Below, piece after piece: positions 9,159-18,397 of a stretch of DNA of 64,000 bases. Each line of letters opens with the position of its first letter. The first letter of the stretch is position 1. Under the pieces are notes generated by a model. The model saw only the letters and a list, made by a program, of their open reading frames with translations. It did not search any database and was not told where the DNA came from. Position numbers and translations under genes: made by a program. The stretch comes from Berkiella sp963803015 (GTDB lineage Bacteria; Pseudomonadota; Gammaproteobacteria; Berkiellales; Berkiellaceae). The stretch is from NCBI GenBank assembly GCA_963803015.1, contig CAWDKV010000003.1, positions 868,001-932,000 on the forward strand, read 5' to 3'.

Positions 9159-10598
9159 TCAATGTTTATACTTTTTTCGTCTCGCTTCTGTAGTTTGAAT
9201 AAAATCATTGCCTTTCCTGACAACTTCAGCTTCTTCTTTATGAGAAATTTTTTTAAACCCTCTACTCAGATCACGAGGCCGTTTCTGCTCAGGCCTGCTG
9301 TCATCTTTCATTTTTATGTCTTTGCGAAGGCTTGCTAAATGTTCGTTGGCTAATTTTCTTGCTTTTTCTAAACCGACTTTGGCACGGGTTAGATAGGGTG
9401 CTGGGATTGCTTTTGATAATATTAATGCGCCTAAATCCGCTGGAATTTTTTTCTGCTTGAATCCAGATAAAACAACAACCATTTTGTGAAACAACGCACT
9501 GGTTTCATTTTTAAATTTTTCATATAAGAGAGCAAGGTTCGGATCTTGTTCTATAGCTATATTGATATCAGCAGGTCTCATAGCGATAAATAAACGTTTG
9601 ACAACATCTATGTGGCCGTTTTTTGCAGCCAAGATAAGCGCATCATTGTTATTAGCCGCGATATTAGCGACAACATCAGGAAACTCTAACAGTCGATTGA
9701 TAACATCTAGGTTGCCATTTCGTGCAGCCCATATAAGCGCGCCATTGTTATTAGCCGCGATATTAGTGACAACATCAGGAAACTCTAACAATCGATTGAC
9801 AACATCTAGCTTGTCATTTCCTGCAGCCCATTTAAGCGCGTCATTGTTATTAGCTGCGATATTAGTAACAACATCAGGAAACTCTAACAATCGACTGACA
9901 ATATTTAGGTTGCCTTTTCCTGCAGCCAATCTAAGTGCGCTATTGTCATCAGCCGTAATATTAGTAACAACAGCAGGAAATTCTAACAATCGATTAACCA
10001 CGGCTAGGTCACCTTTTAAGGCAGCCGATCTAAGCGCGAAATTATTAGTGGCCGTAATATTGGCGACAACATCAGGAAATTTTAACAATTGATTGACAAC
10101 CTTTAGGTGGCCACTTCCTGCGGCGCCTCTAAGCGCGCCATTGTCATCAGCCGCGATATTGGTGACAACGTCAGGAAATTCTAACAATCGATTGACTATG
10201 TCAAGGTGACCGCTTACTGCAGCCCATCTAAGTGCGTAATAGTGTTCAGTCGCGATATTGGTGACAACGTCAGGAAATTCTAATAATCGATTGACTACAG
10301 CTAGGTGGCCATTTCCTATAGCGCATATAAGCGCGCTATTGTTATTAACCGTGATATTAGCAACAACGTCAGGAAATTCTAACAATTGATTGACAACCAT
10401 CAGATAACCATTTCTGGCAGCCCATCTAAGTGCGCGATTGTTATCAGCTGCGACATTGGCCTTGATTTTAGCAGAAGGTGATTTCAATACTGCAATTATC
10501 TTTTCAATGTCATTCGTTTCAATAGCAGCATTTAACTCATTGATTGTACCAGAAGGCCTAATACTGGGTGATATTAAAGTTGAGAGAGTAATTAGCAT
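9159..10598 (-). CDS. Ankyrin-repeat protein with highly uniform repeats
   Basis: Nine 33-residue ankyrin units run head to tail (residues about 56-352), most close to ALRWAAxxGHLDVVNRLLEF followed by PDVVTNIAANNN. The uniformity shows recent tandem duplication or gene conversion. The N-terminus has a diverged unit, and the last 130 residues are a basic, helical, Lys/Arg-rich tail. Start ATG 10598 has a perfect GGAGG seven bases upstream. Ankyrin arrays of this kind are common in effectors of amoeba-associated bacteria, but nothing here proves secretion or a target. Confidence 0.85.
   Translation of the reverse strand: MLITLSTLISPSIRPSGTINELNAAIETNDIEKIIAVLKSPSAKIKANVAADNNRALRWAARNGYLMVVNQLLEFPDVVANITVNNNSALICAIGNGHLAVVNRLLEFPDVVTNIATEHYYALRWAAVSGHLDIVNRLLEFPDVVTNIAADDNGALRGAAGSGHLKVVNQLLKFPDVVANITATNNFALRSAALKGDLAVVNRLLEFPAVVTNITADDNSALRLAAGKGNLNIVSRLLEFPDVVTNIAANNNDALKWAAGNDKLDVVNRLLEFPDVVTNIAANNNGALIWAARNGNLDVINRLLEFPDVVANIAANNNDALILAAKNGHIDVVKRLFIAMRPADINIAIEQDPNLALLYEKFKNETSALFHKMVVVLSGFKQKKIPADLGALILSKAIPAPYLTRAKVGLEKARKLANEHLASLRKDIKMKDDSRPEQKRPRDLSRGFKKISHKEEAEVVRKGNDFIQTTEARRKKYKH
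9543..10433 (-). repeat. Tandem 99-bp coding repeat, nine units
   Basis: The phrase CAACATCAGGAAA and flanking bases recur at exactly 99-base spacing (for example 9671 and 9770). Each unit encodes one 33-residue ankyrin repeat. The two end units are the most diverged. Confidence 0.85.
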
Positions 10599-10832
10599 GA
10601 TTTAGCCTCCGTAAATAGCAAAGAGTATAAATGGATGGGAGCAGCAGGATGGGGTTACCTGTTCACACTTAGGTAACAATTATACTTAGGCTTTTAACTT
10701 TTTCTGTCGTAAAAAAATATAACAATCACGCTTTCAGATAGAAGGTAGAGAAAATTTGCTATTCTGGATGCGAACGAATTTGAAAATTTAGTTTCTGAGG
10801 GAAGTGAGTTAGATTGAAGAGGCGCTAGTAAA

Positions 10833-11057
10833 ATGAGTATTTTTAAAATAATACACGTTCAGACATTAGCAAATAGTTTAATAAAGCACGACTGACCTGG
10901 AACAACGAGAAGTTGCGTATATTGTCAGGAAGATGCTACTTTTGGAATACGTGTTCGAAGGGAAGCAAAGGCACTTGATACAGCAAAAATAAGTCGACAA
11001 TTACTCACACAATATTTGACGACTTATTTATGTTTTGAATGCGATGAAGGGCAATAG
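10833..11057 (+). pseudogene. Possible small Cys-motif protein with internal TGA
   Basis: ATG 10833 has GAAGAGG ten bases upstream and reads MSIFKIIHVQTLANSLIKHD, then TGA (10893-10895), then stays open to 11055 with two Cys-x-x-Cys knuckles (CVYC near the start, CFEC near the end). It could be a broken zinc-ribbon protein of about 74 residues. I saw no selenocysteine context. The rest of the 10599-11089 gap shows nothing recognisable. Confidence 0.3.
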
Positions 11058-11089
11058 ACTAGATGTTGCTTCAATCGCTATCATCTTCT

Positions 11090-11773
11090 TTATGTTTGAC
11101 TCGGGGCGATTTGAGATGTTTGGTAAGTCTGTGTTTGCATTTTGTAAATTTCTTTTATCAATAAAAGCAAGAGTAGGGCACACATAGCCTCAAATATATA
11201 ACCTGTAACATCCACTAGCGACGCATTGATTAATTCTTCGATGGTTTTTGCTTTCCCTTCTATTCTAGTAGCGCCAGTAAACAAAATATTAGTTGTTATC
11301 CAAAAAAACCACCACCATTTTATTAATCTTGACGATTTCACATTTTTCCAATGCTGCTGGTTTTTACAAACTTTCCATAATTTTTGCATATCTTGATATG
11401 GACCATAAAAATTGATGAATGGCACAAAATAACATGCAACACTCCAGTTTGGTTTTAATGTGAAATCACTAGAGTTGAAACTACGAGCATTATTGATCGC
11501 CCGATATAGCCAAAAACAATAAAAAATTACGGTGGATAGCATTACGATGAGCCATGTTAGACTGAGAAGCCCTTGCCGCAAATCAGTTGCGTCCATGGCT
11601 TCTTCACTTACTGTCACACCTTGTTTTAAGTCCAGTAATAAATTGTATTCAAATAAGGTTGAGATTGCCAAAATGATGCTGAGTGCTAAATATCCATAGA
11701 GTAAAAATACTAATATTTTTGTAAGTTTAGTGTGATTTTTGAATGTATATGTCACTGTTTTATCTTTGTTCAT
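11090..11773 (-). CDS. DUF4328-family membrane protein
   Basis: About five to six hydrophobic segments are visible. The central signature (KPNWSVACYFVPFINFYGP, followed by QDMQKLWKV) is typical of DUF4328, which has no assigned function. The gene starts 16 bases after def on the same strand and is probably co-transcribed with it. Confidence 0.75.
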   Translation of the reverse strand: MNKDKTVTYTFKNHTKLTKILVFLLYGYLALSIILAISTLFEYNLLLDLKQGVTVSEEAMDATDLRQGLLSLTWLIVMLSTVIFYCFWLYRAINNARSFNSSDFTLKPNWSVACYFVPFINFYGPYQDMQKLWKVCKNQQHWKNVKSSRLIKWWWFFWITTNILFTGATRIEGKAKTIEELINASLVDVTGYIFEAMCALLLLLLIKEIYKMQTQTYQTSQIAPSQT

Positions 11774-11789
11774 TGCTCTGGCCCTATTT

Positions 11790-12332
11790 TTACGATTTCA
11801 TGCTAATGATTTTATCGCGTTCTTTATCAAAAACTTTGGTCTCTATCGCTCTGCTATCCATTAAAATGCCATCAAGATGATCGAGTTCATGTTGAAACAC
11901 TCTTGCCGGGAAGTTGCTAAGCTCACCTTCAATATTATTTCCATTAATATCTTGCGCTTTATATCGTATTGTGACTGGTCGATTAATGTAAGCGAGAGTG
12001 GTATCAAAACTAGCGCAGCCTTCCCAATCTTCGGCTGTTTCCTGTGAGCTATAGGTTATCTCGGGATTGACGAAAAGCATAGTAGGAAATTGTCTTACAT
12101 TAGGGCGTCTAGGATTATCAAATTCCATGCCGATAATCATCACTCTTTTTGGATAACCAATTTGAGGCGCGGCAAAACCAACGGCGCGTATTTCTCGAGA
12201 GATAGTTTTTAGTGCTCGAGCAATATCTGCTATTTCCTTAGAGGCAAATTCTGTGTCAGTAACTGGTTTAGATGGGATTTGTAAAATTTTGTCATCTTTT
12301 TTATAGATTTTTAATGATGGTTCTTTACTCAT
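11790..12332 (-). CDS. def: Peptide deformylase
   Basis: This enzyme removes the N-formyl group from nascent proteins and needs a metal ion. All three family motifs are present: GFAAPQIG (motif 1, with Phe where Leu is commoner), EGCAS (motif 2, with the metal-binding Cys) and HELDH (motif 3, two His ligands and the catalytic Glu). The length of 180 residues is normal. The start has GAGG ten bases upstream. EGCAS instead of the common EGCLS is seen in divergent paralogues, so this may be a second, non-essential deformylase. Confidence 0.9.
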   Translation of the reverse strand: MSKEPSLKIYKKDDKILQIPSKPVTDTEFASKEIADIARALKTISREIRAVGFAAPQIGYPKRVMIIGMEFDNPRRPNVRQFPTMLFVNPEITYSSQETAEDWEGCASFDTTLAYINRPVTIRYKAQDINGNNIEGELSNFPARVFQHELDHLDGILMDSRAIETKVFDKERDKIISMKS

Positions 12333-12347
12333 TGATAACTTACCTCT

Positions 12348-12587
12348 TCAGAAGTGTTTTATTGCGAAAGCTCTGCCTGAACGGGTCTTTAAGTAACGTT
12401 CAAATCTTTGCGCTTTAATCTCATCACAGAATGCATGATAAGAGAGTATTTTCCAAGGTTTAAATTCGTTTGTGTAGGTTGTATCGCCCGGATTATGTTC
12501 TGCTAGGCGTTTTTTTAAACCTTTAATCCTGCCAACGTAGTGGTGTTCAGGGGGTAGGGGATGGATTGCAGGGTGACGTAGAACATG
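12348..12587 (-). pseudogene. GIY-YIG nuclease-like (UvrC N-terminal type), frameshifted
   Basis: Reading from ATG 12587 gives MFYVTLQSIPYP, the usual beginning of this small family. The frame is then lost at a run of five C (minus strand, about 12548-12556). The remainder (EHHYVGRIKGLKKRLAEHN through KTRSGRAFAIKHF) is intact one frame over. Restoring a single base would give Y-P-P-E-H-H and an 80-residue protein. An alternative in-frame ATG at 12632 yields a nonsensical N-terminus without the GIY strand. The lesion may be a homopolymer sequencing error. It lies 15 bases upstream of def. Confidence 0.7.
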
Positions 12588-12645
12588 GGTTTGTATTGTC
12601 AGCGAGCTGGGCCCTTTCGTGTTATGAGTCATTTTCTAGAGCCCG

Positions 12646-12660
12646 CACTCTGGTTCGAAG
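12646..12660. other. Attachment-site core, left end of tRNA-Arg island
   Basis: CACTCTGGTTCGAAG is identical to the anticodon-arm segment of tRNA-Arg at 33626-33640. Bases 12683-12774 beyond it resemble the sequence after the second core (27853-27954): TTTGATTTTATTAATA, TTGCAA-TTGCCG, then CGGCAAAAGTTCGGCA. This is the layout of a tyrosine-recombinase attachment site with arm sequences. Confidence 0.7.
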
Positions 12661-12811
12661 TTTTAAGTCTAAAGCATATCTCTTTGATTTTATTAATATT
12701 TGTGTGGGGTGCTCGTTGCAAATTGCCGGACTTAGCATAACAAAGCTGGGCTGAGTCCGGCAAAAGTTCGGCAAAGAAAGTAGATCCTTTCTTAGATTGT
12801 AGACTCACTTG

Positions 12812-12817
12812 TATAAT
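12812..12817 (+). promoter_or_regulatory. Probable -10 box of the AbiE-like operon
   Basis: TATAAT lies 44 bases before the antitoxin ATG; the matching -35 is poor (TTTCTT around 12788). The antitoxin start itself has a strong GGGGGAT ribosome site. Confidence 0.4.
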
Positions 12818-12860
12818 GTCGCAAAATGGTATATATTTTTAGTACATAGGGGGATAAATT

Positions 12861-13508
12861 ATGAGTGTAGCTCAACAAATTCAAGCCAAGTTGAAAGAAA
12901 TTCCAGTTGGGACACCATTCACCCACCGGGAATTTATTGCACTAGGGAGACAAAGAAACATCGGTAAGGTTCTTGAGAGGCTAGCGAACTCTGGAAAAGT
13001 GAAGCGTGTGCGTCGCGGTGTCTATATTTGCCCAAAACAAAACCCCCATGTTGGAGAAGTCCCCGCTTCGGTATATGAAGTTGTAAAGGTTATTACGGGT
13101 ATCACAGGCGAGGTGATACAAGTTCAAGGTGCTGAAGCTGCAAAACTACTAGGTCTGAGTACTCAAGCTCCTCTCAAGGAGACATACCTCACCAATGGTC
13201 GTTCTCGCAAGCTTCGAATTGGTAAACAAGAAGTTCAATTCAAGCACGTTAGTCCTAAAAAATTAATTTTAGCAGGCACAGCAGCTGGTCTTGCTATCAC
13301 AGCACTATGGTATCTCGGTAAAGAAGAAGTTACAGTTGAAGTTATTGAAAAAATCAGAAAAAGAATTACAATGGAAGAGTTTGAGCAGTTCTTAAGTAAA
13401 AAGGAATGTATGCCTGCATGGATGGCTGCGGTGGTAAATAATTACGAACAACAAATAAAGCGGCATCAAAATGAGCAATCAACAGAACCATTTAGAAAAG
13501 TTTCTTAA
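12861..13508 (+). CDS. AbiEi/DUF6088-type antitoxin, transcriptional autoregulator
   Basis: The N-terminus is a winged-helix-like domain (FTHREFIALGRQRNIGKVLE, then GKVKRVRRGVYI) typical of DUF6088/AbiEi proteins. In type IV systems these bind their own promoter and counteract an AbiEii nucleotidyltransferase. The C-terminal part (KHVSPKKLILAG, WYLGKE) is shared with the dead copy at 3383-3675. The next gene begins 38 bases before this one stops, the usual antitoxin-toxin arrangement. The start is fixed by GGGGGAT nine bases upstream. Confidence 0.8.
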   Translation: MSVAQQIQAKLKEIPVGTPFTHREFIALGRQRNIGKVLERLANSGKVKRVRRGVYICPKQNPHVGEVPASVYEVVKVITGITGEVIQVQGAEAAKLLGLSTQAPLKETYLTNGRSRKLRIGKQEVQFKHVSPKKLILAGTAAGLAITALWYLGKEEVTVEVIEKIRKRITMEEFEQFLSKKECMPAWMAAVVNNYEQQIKRHQNEQSTEPFRKVS

Positions 13509-14505
13509 ATATCCACCTGAATATCAAAACGAAATCCTCGTATCCTTCGCAGACAAGTTAGATAAACCCGCACTTATCCTCGAAAAGGATATTTGGGTCT
13601 GTTTAACGCTTGATAAATTATTCTCCATGCCAAATGCTTTAAATATGGTATTTAAAGGAGGAACCTCTCTTTCTAAGGCTTTTAATATCATTGATAGGTT
13701 CTCTGAAGATGTCGATGTCACAATCGATTATAGAAATTTTACGGATAAAGATCCTTTGTCTCCCAGTTTATCAAGAACGCAAAGAGATAAATTAAGTGAT
13801 TTATTAAAAGCATCGATGAAGGATCATATAAAAAATACGATCTTGCCTTATCTTGAAGTTGCGATCAAAGAGGAATCTACCACACCAATCTCAATTGTAC
13901 CAAATGCTGAGGGGGATGTATTAGAAATTCATTATCAGTCTGTTTGTGGTTCAACGACAAGCTATATCAAGCCTTATATTCTTTTAGAGTTTGGAGCGCG
14001 TAATGCTATCGAACCGAATAAACTTCATAAAATTGAACCCTATATTGCAAAGGAAGTGCCGACATTAGCATTTCCAGCTGCAAGCGTTAATGTGCTGGTA
14101 GCTGAAAGAACCTTTTGGGAAAAAGCGACCTTAATTCATGTTGAATGTAACCGTGGCGAATTCAAGAAAAACGCAGAGCGTCTTTCTCGGCATTGGTATG
14201 ATCTTGCGAAGCTATACCAGTCACCTATTGGAAAATCTGCAATAAAAGATAAAGAGATTCTTAATAGTGTTGTGCACCATAAGAAAATATTTTTTAATGC
14301 GCCTTATGCAAAATATGATGAATGTTTGGTAGGGAATTTCAATCTCATTCCAAACGATAATCAAGCTGCACAGCTACAGCTAGACTATGAGAAAATGGCA
14401 GCATCTGATATGTTCAATGCTGATCCAATGCCCTTTAATGAAATAATGAATAATTTAGAGAACTTATCGAAAGAACTTGCTGAATTGACTGACATTAAAG
14501 AATGA
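13471..14505 (+). CDS. AbiEii/AbiGii-family nucleotidyltransferase toxin
   Basis: The catalytic signature FKGGTSLSKAF followed by RFSEDVDVTIDY matches the GG-S and D-x-D elements of AbiEii/AbiGii nucleotidyltransferases. A downstream conserved block reads AERTFWEKATLIH, followed by SRHWYDLAKLY. Known relatives inactivate tRNA by adding nucleotides to the acceptor end and act in phage abortive infection and in stabilising mobile elements. The length of 344 residues is normal and the gene looks intact. Translation is probably coupled to the overlapping antitoxin gene. Confidence 0.85.
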   Translation: MSNQQNHLEKFLKYPPEYQNEILVSFADKLDKPALILEKDIWVCLTLDKLFSMPNALNMVFKGGTSLSKAFNIIDRFSEDVDVTIDYRNFTDKDPLSPSLSRTQRDKLSDLLKASMKDHIKNTILPYLEVAIKEESTTPISIVPNAEGDVLEIHYQSVCGSTTSYIKPYILLEFGARNAIEPNKLHKIEPYIAKEVPTLAFPAASVNVLVAERTFWEKATLIHVECNRGEFKKNAERLSRHWYDLAKLYQSPIGKSAIKDKEILNSVVHHKKIFFNAPYAKYDECLVGNFNLIPNDNQAAQLQLDYEKMAASDMFNADPMPFNEIMNNLENLSKELAELTDIKE

Positions 14506-14665
14506 TATTAAGTCATAATGGCGATAGATAGTAGCAATAATAACGCTGCTACTTTAGCGAAAGCGGCTTTTTAACAGAGAGAATAGGTATTTTAATTTAC
14601 TGAATGTATTGAAATTGATAAAAAGTTTTTGACTAAGTTTTTTAAATTGGGAAAATTGCTTGCAA

Positions 14666-15103
14666 ATGAATTTAGTTATCACTTACCTCAAAAATTACCC
14701 TGAGCATGTCCCACTTTTGGCGAGATGGGCGTTCAACGCTTGGGGACAGTACAATCCCAATTCCATTATTGAAAGAGCTAAAAGTAAGCTTGAAGAGCAT
14801 TTAAATGATGATAAGTTGCCTTTAACAATGATTGCATTAAGGGATCATAAACCAATAGGAATGTGTTCCCTCAGAGTAAATGATGGTATTAGACCTGACT
14901 TGTCACCATGGTTAGGATCGCTGTTCGTTGAGCCCTCAGCTCGAGGACAGGGGGTTGGAGAGCAGCTAATTAGGGCAGTAATAGAGAAAGCCCAAAATAT
15001 GAGATATTCAAATCTTTACTTTTTGACTTTCGATGACACTTTACCCAAGTGGTACGAGAAGCTTGGATGGAAGCTGATAGGTATAGACGAGTTAAATGGG
15101 TAA
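14666..15103 (+). CDS. GNAT-family N-acetyltransferase
   Basis: The acetyl-CoA loop appears as RGQGVGEQL and the C-terminal strand as LPKWYEKLGWKLIG, both usual for GNAT enzymes. The substrate cannot be told. ATG 14666 is preferred over a TTG two codons upstream. The gene lies after the AbiE-like pair and converges on the F-box gene. Confidence 0.8.
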   Translation: MNLVITYLKNYPEHVPLLARWAFNAWGQYNPNSIIERAKSKLEEHLNDDKLPLTMIALRDHKPIGMCSLRVNDGIRPDLSPWLGSLFVEPSARGQGVGEQLIRAVIEKAQNMRYSNLYFLTFDDTLPKWYEKLGWKLIGIDELNG

Positions 15104-15146
15104 CTGTCAGATCAGGTCGCCACTACAATTAAATAGTGTTAATAAG

Positions 15147-17732
15147 TCACAATTCGCGGCTTTTCTTCTTTGGGTTATCGTTCTCAGCGTTCTTATCACT
15201 TTCTTCAATCTCATCAAACTCTCTTTTATCTGTTGGTTTTAATTCTACACTCAGCGCCAATTTTTCCGAACTGTTTCTTAAAGGAAATGCGCTCAAAACA
15301 GGCGCGGCAGTTTTTTCTACGACATCAGGGACTTCTGGTTCCAATAAATAGGCAACACCCTCTCCCCAATTTTTAAAGAGAGCGGCTTGTGGATATTGAG
15401 TATTGAGTTCTTCGAAAAGAGATAAAATGGTATTGTCAGTGTTGTCCGGTCTGATAGACAGTAATTTTTCTTTTGCTTGTACAGACAAACGTGGCCAAAT
15501 TATTTTAACAATTAAATCAAAATTTCGAAATGATCCTAGTAGCCATTCAGGATTATCTTTTATTTTTTCTAGCAAAATAGGATCATCGACTATTAGTGCA
15601 TAAACTAAAGAAAGGTTATTTTTTGACATGGCATAGCAGGAATATTCGTCACAAAGAGCATAGAGCAACCGGGTGCGTACAGCTTCATTTAAATCAGGGT
15701 TGTTCTTTTTTTGAACTCTCTTGAAAAATTCAAACCAATAGATATAAGGTTTAGTTGCTATATTGCACTGATAATTGATAAAGTTTTCTAAATAGCTAGG
15801 TGTAGCCCATTCGATAATATTTAAAAAAAGTGGTTCACATAAACGTGCCACTTTTTCATTTGAAAAATCTCCTATCGCTGCAAGTTGAAATAATACGACA
15901 CGCACTTTCTGATTTTCTACACACTCATCATGCATTTCTACAGCAAGTCGCGCAGCTTCAATTAGTGGTCCCTCAACTTCAGAAGAGTAGATCCAGCCAG
16001 GAGAACGCGATTTTCGTCTCTGTTCTGCCTTGAGATAAGGGGCTAATAGTTCATCTACGGTTGTAGAATCATCTTCGTTTGCCGCTTTGACAAGCAAAGC
16101 TGCTAAATATTTTATTCGCTTAGCTATCACAGGCTCATTTTCTCGTTGTGAGGAATTAGCAACATCTTGCATATGAACAATCTGAGCAATTAAAAAATGA
16201 TGGAACGCTTTTGGTGTTGCTGAAACAAGAATTTTAATAAAAATGCCATACGATTTTTCGATTAATCTTTTTAAAACGTCTAGCCGATTATTGATACAAG
16301 CCCATTTAACCAACTCTGCAAAGCATTGTTTGTGGGTGTCTTCATATTCATAAATTTCAAAATATTTCAAGCATTCTTGAATATAAAAATATCGTGTTCG
16401 TGGATCATTTAAATGAAGTTGTACAAGTTCTTCCTGAGATTTAGCCAAGTACGATTGAGATAGGGGGCGTTCGGTTGCTTCAAGATTAAGTAGCCAGAGC
16501 AGAATGGCTGGGGAACGCAATAGTGCTACAAATAGGAAACGATTCTTTTGCATAGCACTCATAGTATTTTGGCAACGAGCCGAGGCTTCGCTTGTTGGAT
16601 CATGATGCATTTCTTCAGCTAAGCGCTTATGAGCAGAGATAAAAGCATCAGATATTAACTTATTGGATATAGGCAGAGTTGATGCTTTTAATAATTGAAG
16701 CAAATCAGCTCGATTATTTTTGACAAGAGGTACTACCATCGCATCTTGAAATCCACCCATGCCTACAAGGTTTTGCAATGTTTGAAAAGTGCGCACTGTC
16801 ATTTCTTGAAAGATATCATCAAACTTCCAAGTGGCAATTCGTTCGCATAATTCTGGCATGTTAAGAAGATTTTTGGTTTCTTCTGTATCGAAAGAGGGGG
16901 TGTCAAGACATACCCTGATACTTTCAACATCATCATTCTCTAAATGGTGCTTTACGGCAAGTAAAGTTTCATTTTTATGAGGATTTTCTGTTTTATCAAG
17001 AGGCTCACCATTTGCAACTGATTTTTTAAAAAATGCTTCCTTTTGTTGCATTAGTTCTCTAAGTAATCGAAGATTAGAGAATGTTGCTGCTCTTTTTAAG
17101 CCTGTCAACCCTTGATGTGGTAAATAAGCAGGAGCAAAGAGAGCTACGAGTGCTCGAAAATTATTTAAAGAAGTCGTCTCCATAATAAGATCTATCCAAT
17201 GCAGTTCACTCATAGCCGATACAGGAAATTCTCTTTGTGTTGCAAAAAGCTGGAACAAAGAGGCAAAGGATATTTTATCCTCTAATGACCCAGACACTAT
17301 GTCTAAATTTCTATCATTTCCTCGTTTGTTATATATTTTTGGTAGTTGTTCTTTTAGTTTTGAAAGAAGCGTTCGAGGATTTGTTCCTAAGATGATTTTA
17401 GTGATGCAATAATTCCTTACAAAAAAGGTATGATCAGTGCTAGGAATATTAAGCGCAAGGGTTCTGCGAAGAAATGGTAGAAAAACTTGAGAGTTTTTCT
17501 CGAAATCAGGAGAATCTGTCAAATAAGGACAATAACGATTAATAAGCACTTTAATAAAAGCTGGATCACGTGTGACATTATCAAATAGTTTGCAAACAAG
17601 ATTAAAATATATTTTATTGATCAATTCAAAATCGAGAAAGAAATACTCATAAATTTTAAGCCAGAGTGGTCTGGGGAGACTTAACCACGTGTTTTGAGCA
17701 AGCTTATCACTTGTTTGAAGAGTTTGTAGCAT
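15147..17732 (-). CDS. Large F-box-like protein (effector candidate)
   Basis: Residues about 15-70 form a divergent F-box-like module: LSLPRPLWLKIYEYFF, later LINRYCPYL, the same ending as the F-box protein at 149-1744 (INEHFPYL). The remaining 790 residues are helical without a recognised domain; a few helical pairs (for example WACINNRLDVLKRLIEK) look ankyrin-like. The C-terminus is acidic and ends in NPKKKSREL, a possible nuclear-localisation signal. A eukaryotic ubiquitin-ligase partner is the established role of F-box domains; secretion and target are inferred. Confidence 0.65.
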   Translation of the reverse strand: MLQTLQTSDKLAQNTWLSLPRPLWLKIYEYFFLDFELINKIYFNLVCKLFDNVTRDPAFIKVLINRYCPYLTDSPDFEKNSQVFLPFLRRTLALNIPSTDHTFFVRNYCITKIILGTNPRTLLSKLKEQLPKIYNKRGNDRNLDIVSGSLEDKISFASLFQLFATQREFPVSAMSELHWIDLIMETTSLNNFRALVALFAPAYLPHQGLTGLKRAATFSNLRLLRELMQQKEAFFKKSVANGEPLDKTENPHKNETLLAVKHHLENDDVESIRVCLDTPSFDTEETKNLLNMPELCERIATWKFDDIFQEMTVRTFQTLQNLVGMGGFQDAMVVPLVKNNRADLLQLLKASTLPISNKLISDAFISAHKRLAEEMHHDPTSEASARCQNTMSAMQKNRFLFVALLRSPAILLWLLNLEATERPLSQSYLAKSQEELVQLHLNDPRTRYFYIQECLKYFEIYEYEDTHKQCFAELVKWACINNRLDVLKRLIEKSYGIFIKILVSATPKAFHHFLIAQIVHMQDVANSSQRENEPVIAKRIKYLAALLVKAANEDDSTTVDELLAPYLKAEQRRKSRSPGWIYSSEVEGPLIEAARLAVEMHDECVENQKVRVVLFQLAAIGDFSNEKVARLCEPLFLNIIEWATPSYLENFINYQCNIATKPYIYWFEFFKRVQKKNNPDLNEAVRTRLLYALCDEYSCYAMSKNNLSLVYALIVDDPILLEKIKDNPEWLLGSFRNFDLIVKIIWPRLSVQAKEKLLSIRPDNTDNTILSLFEELNTQYPQAALFKNWGEGVAYLLEPEVPDVVEKTAAPVLSAFPLRNSSEKLALSVELKPTDKREFDEIEESDKNAENDNPKKKSREL

Positions 17733-18241
17733 AATTACCTCACATATAAAGAAACCTTTCTAAGCAAGATAGTACCTTCATGTGCGAAATAAGAATGTCA
17801 TACAAAATTATATGTTGGATGATTTGCAGAAATGACAAGATAGAAAGGAAGGATATACAAGTTTTGTTCGCCATTTTTTAAGTATTAGGAGTACCATTAG
17901 AAGACTGGAGGCAGACTCTAAATTTTCAGGCCGTCTTTGCAAGGATTTATGCTCACAAAGACGAATTCTAATAGTTTTTTTATAGGTCAAATTCTCGCTC
18001 ACATTAATGCGAAAAAATGTCAAGTGATTATATGTCTGAAAAATTCAAATGTAGCCAGTCAGATCTGCGCTATTGCATTACAGAGAAGAATACTTACACT
18101 ATGGAATTGTGCATGAGGTAGGCAGGACTGGTTGTAAATAAGAGATTCCCGTCAGGATACCTTAAATGCGGGTGCAATACCGACCCGCTACGGCATTCTG
18201 CGTTAAAATAGCGAAAATTTAGGTTTTATGGATACAAAAAA
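17733..18241. other. Intergenic gap, nothing recognised
   Basis: Short open frames here (such as 17808-18023 minus, TTG start) lack ribosome sites and motifs. The stretch adjoins two gene remnants and is probably decayed DNA. Confidence 0.35.
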
Positions 18242-18367
18242 ATGAAAAAGAAAATCATATTGTTTAATCAACTCCCAGATTCTCTAATAGCCCCCTTACG
18301 CGCAGATTTTGATCTGGAAATATTTGCTTCCCGCCAAGACAAAAAAATAGCGGTTCCGAAGGCTTGA
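18242..18367 (+). pseudogene. N-terminal remnant of a D-2-hydroxyacid dehydrogenase-like gene
   Basis: ATG 18242 opens MKKKIILFNQLPDSLIAPLR and continues ADFDLEIFAS before a stop at 18365. This resembles the first 30-40 residues of GhrB-type glyoxylate/hydroxypyruvate reductases; the NAD-binding and catalytic parts are absent. The match rests on a short stretch only. Confidence 0.35.
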
Positions 18368-18397
18368 TCGAACTCAAAGCGGAAGGAGAACAGGGTA

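Noticed and set aside
9562..10092. Long plus-strand open frame opposite the ankyrin gene
   Set aside because: It is a shadow produced by the repetitive codon pattern; no start signal or independent motif.
9543..10433. Regular 99-bp repeats as a CRISPR array
   Set aside because: The repeats are contiguous and coding (ankyrin units) with no spacers.
10893..10895. In-frame TGA read as selenocysteine
   Set aside because: No hairpin downstream that I can recognise and no selenoprotein family match; simple nonsense mutation is more likely.
17808..18023. Minus-strand 71-codon frame with TTG start
   Set aside because: No ribosome site and no recognisable sequence; lies in apparently decayed DNA.
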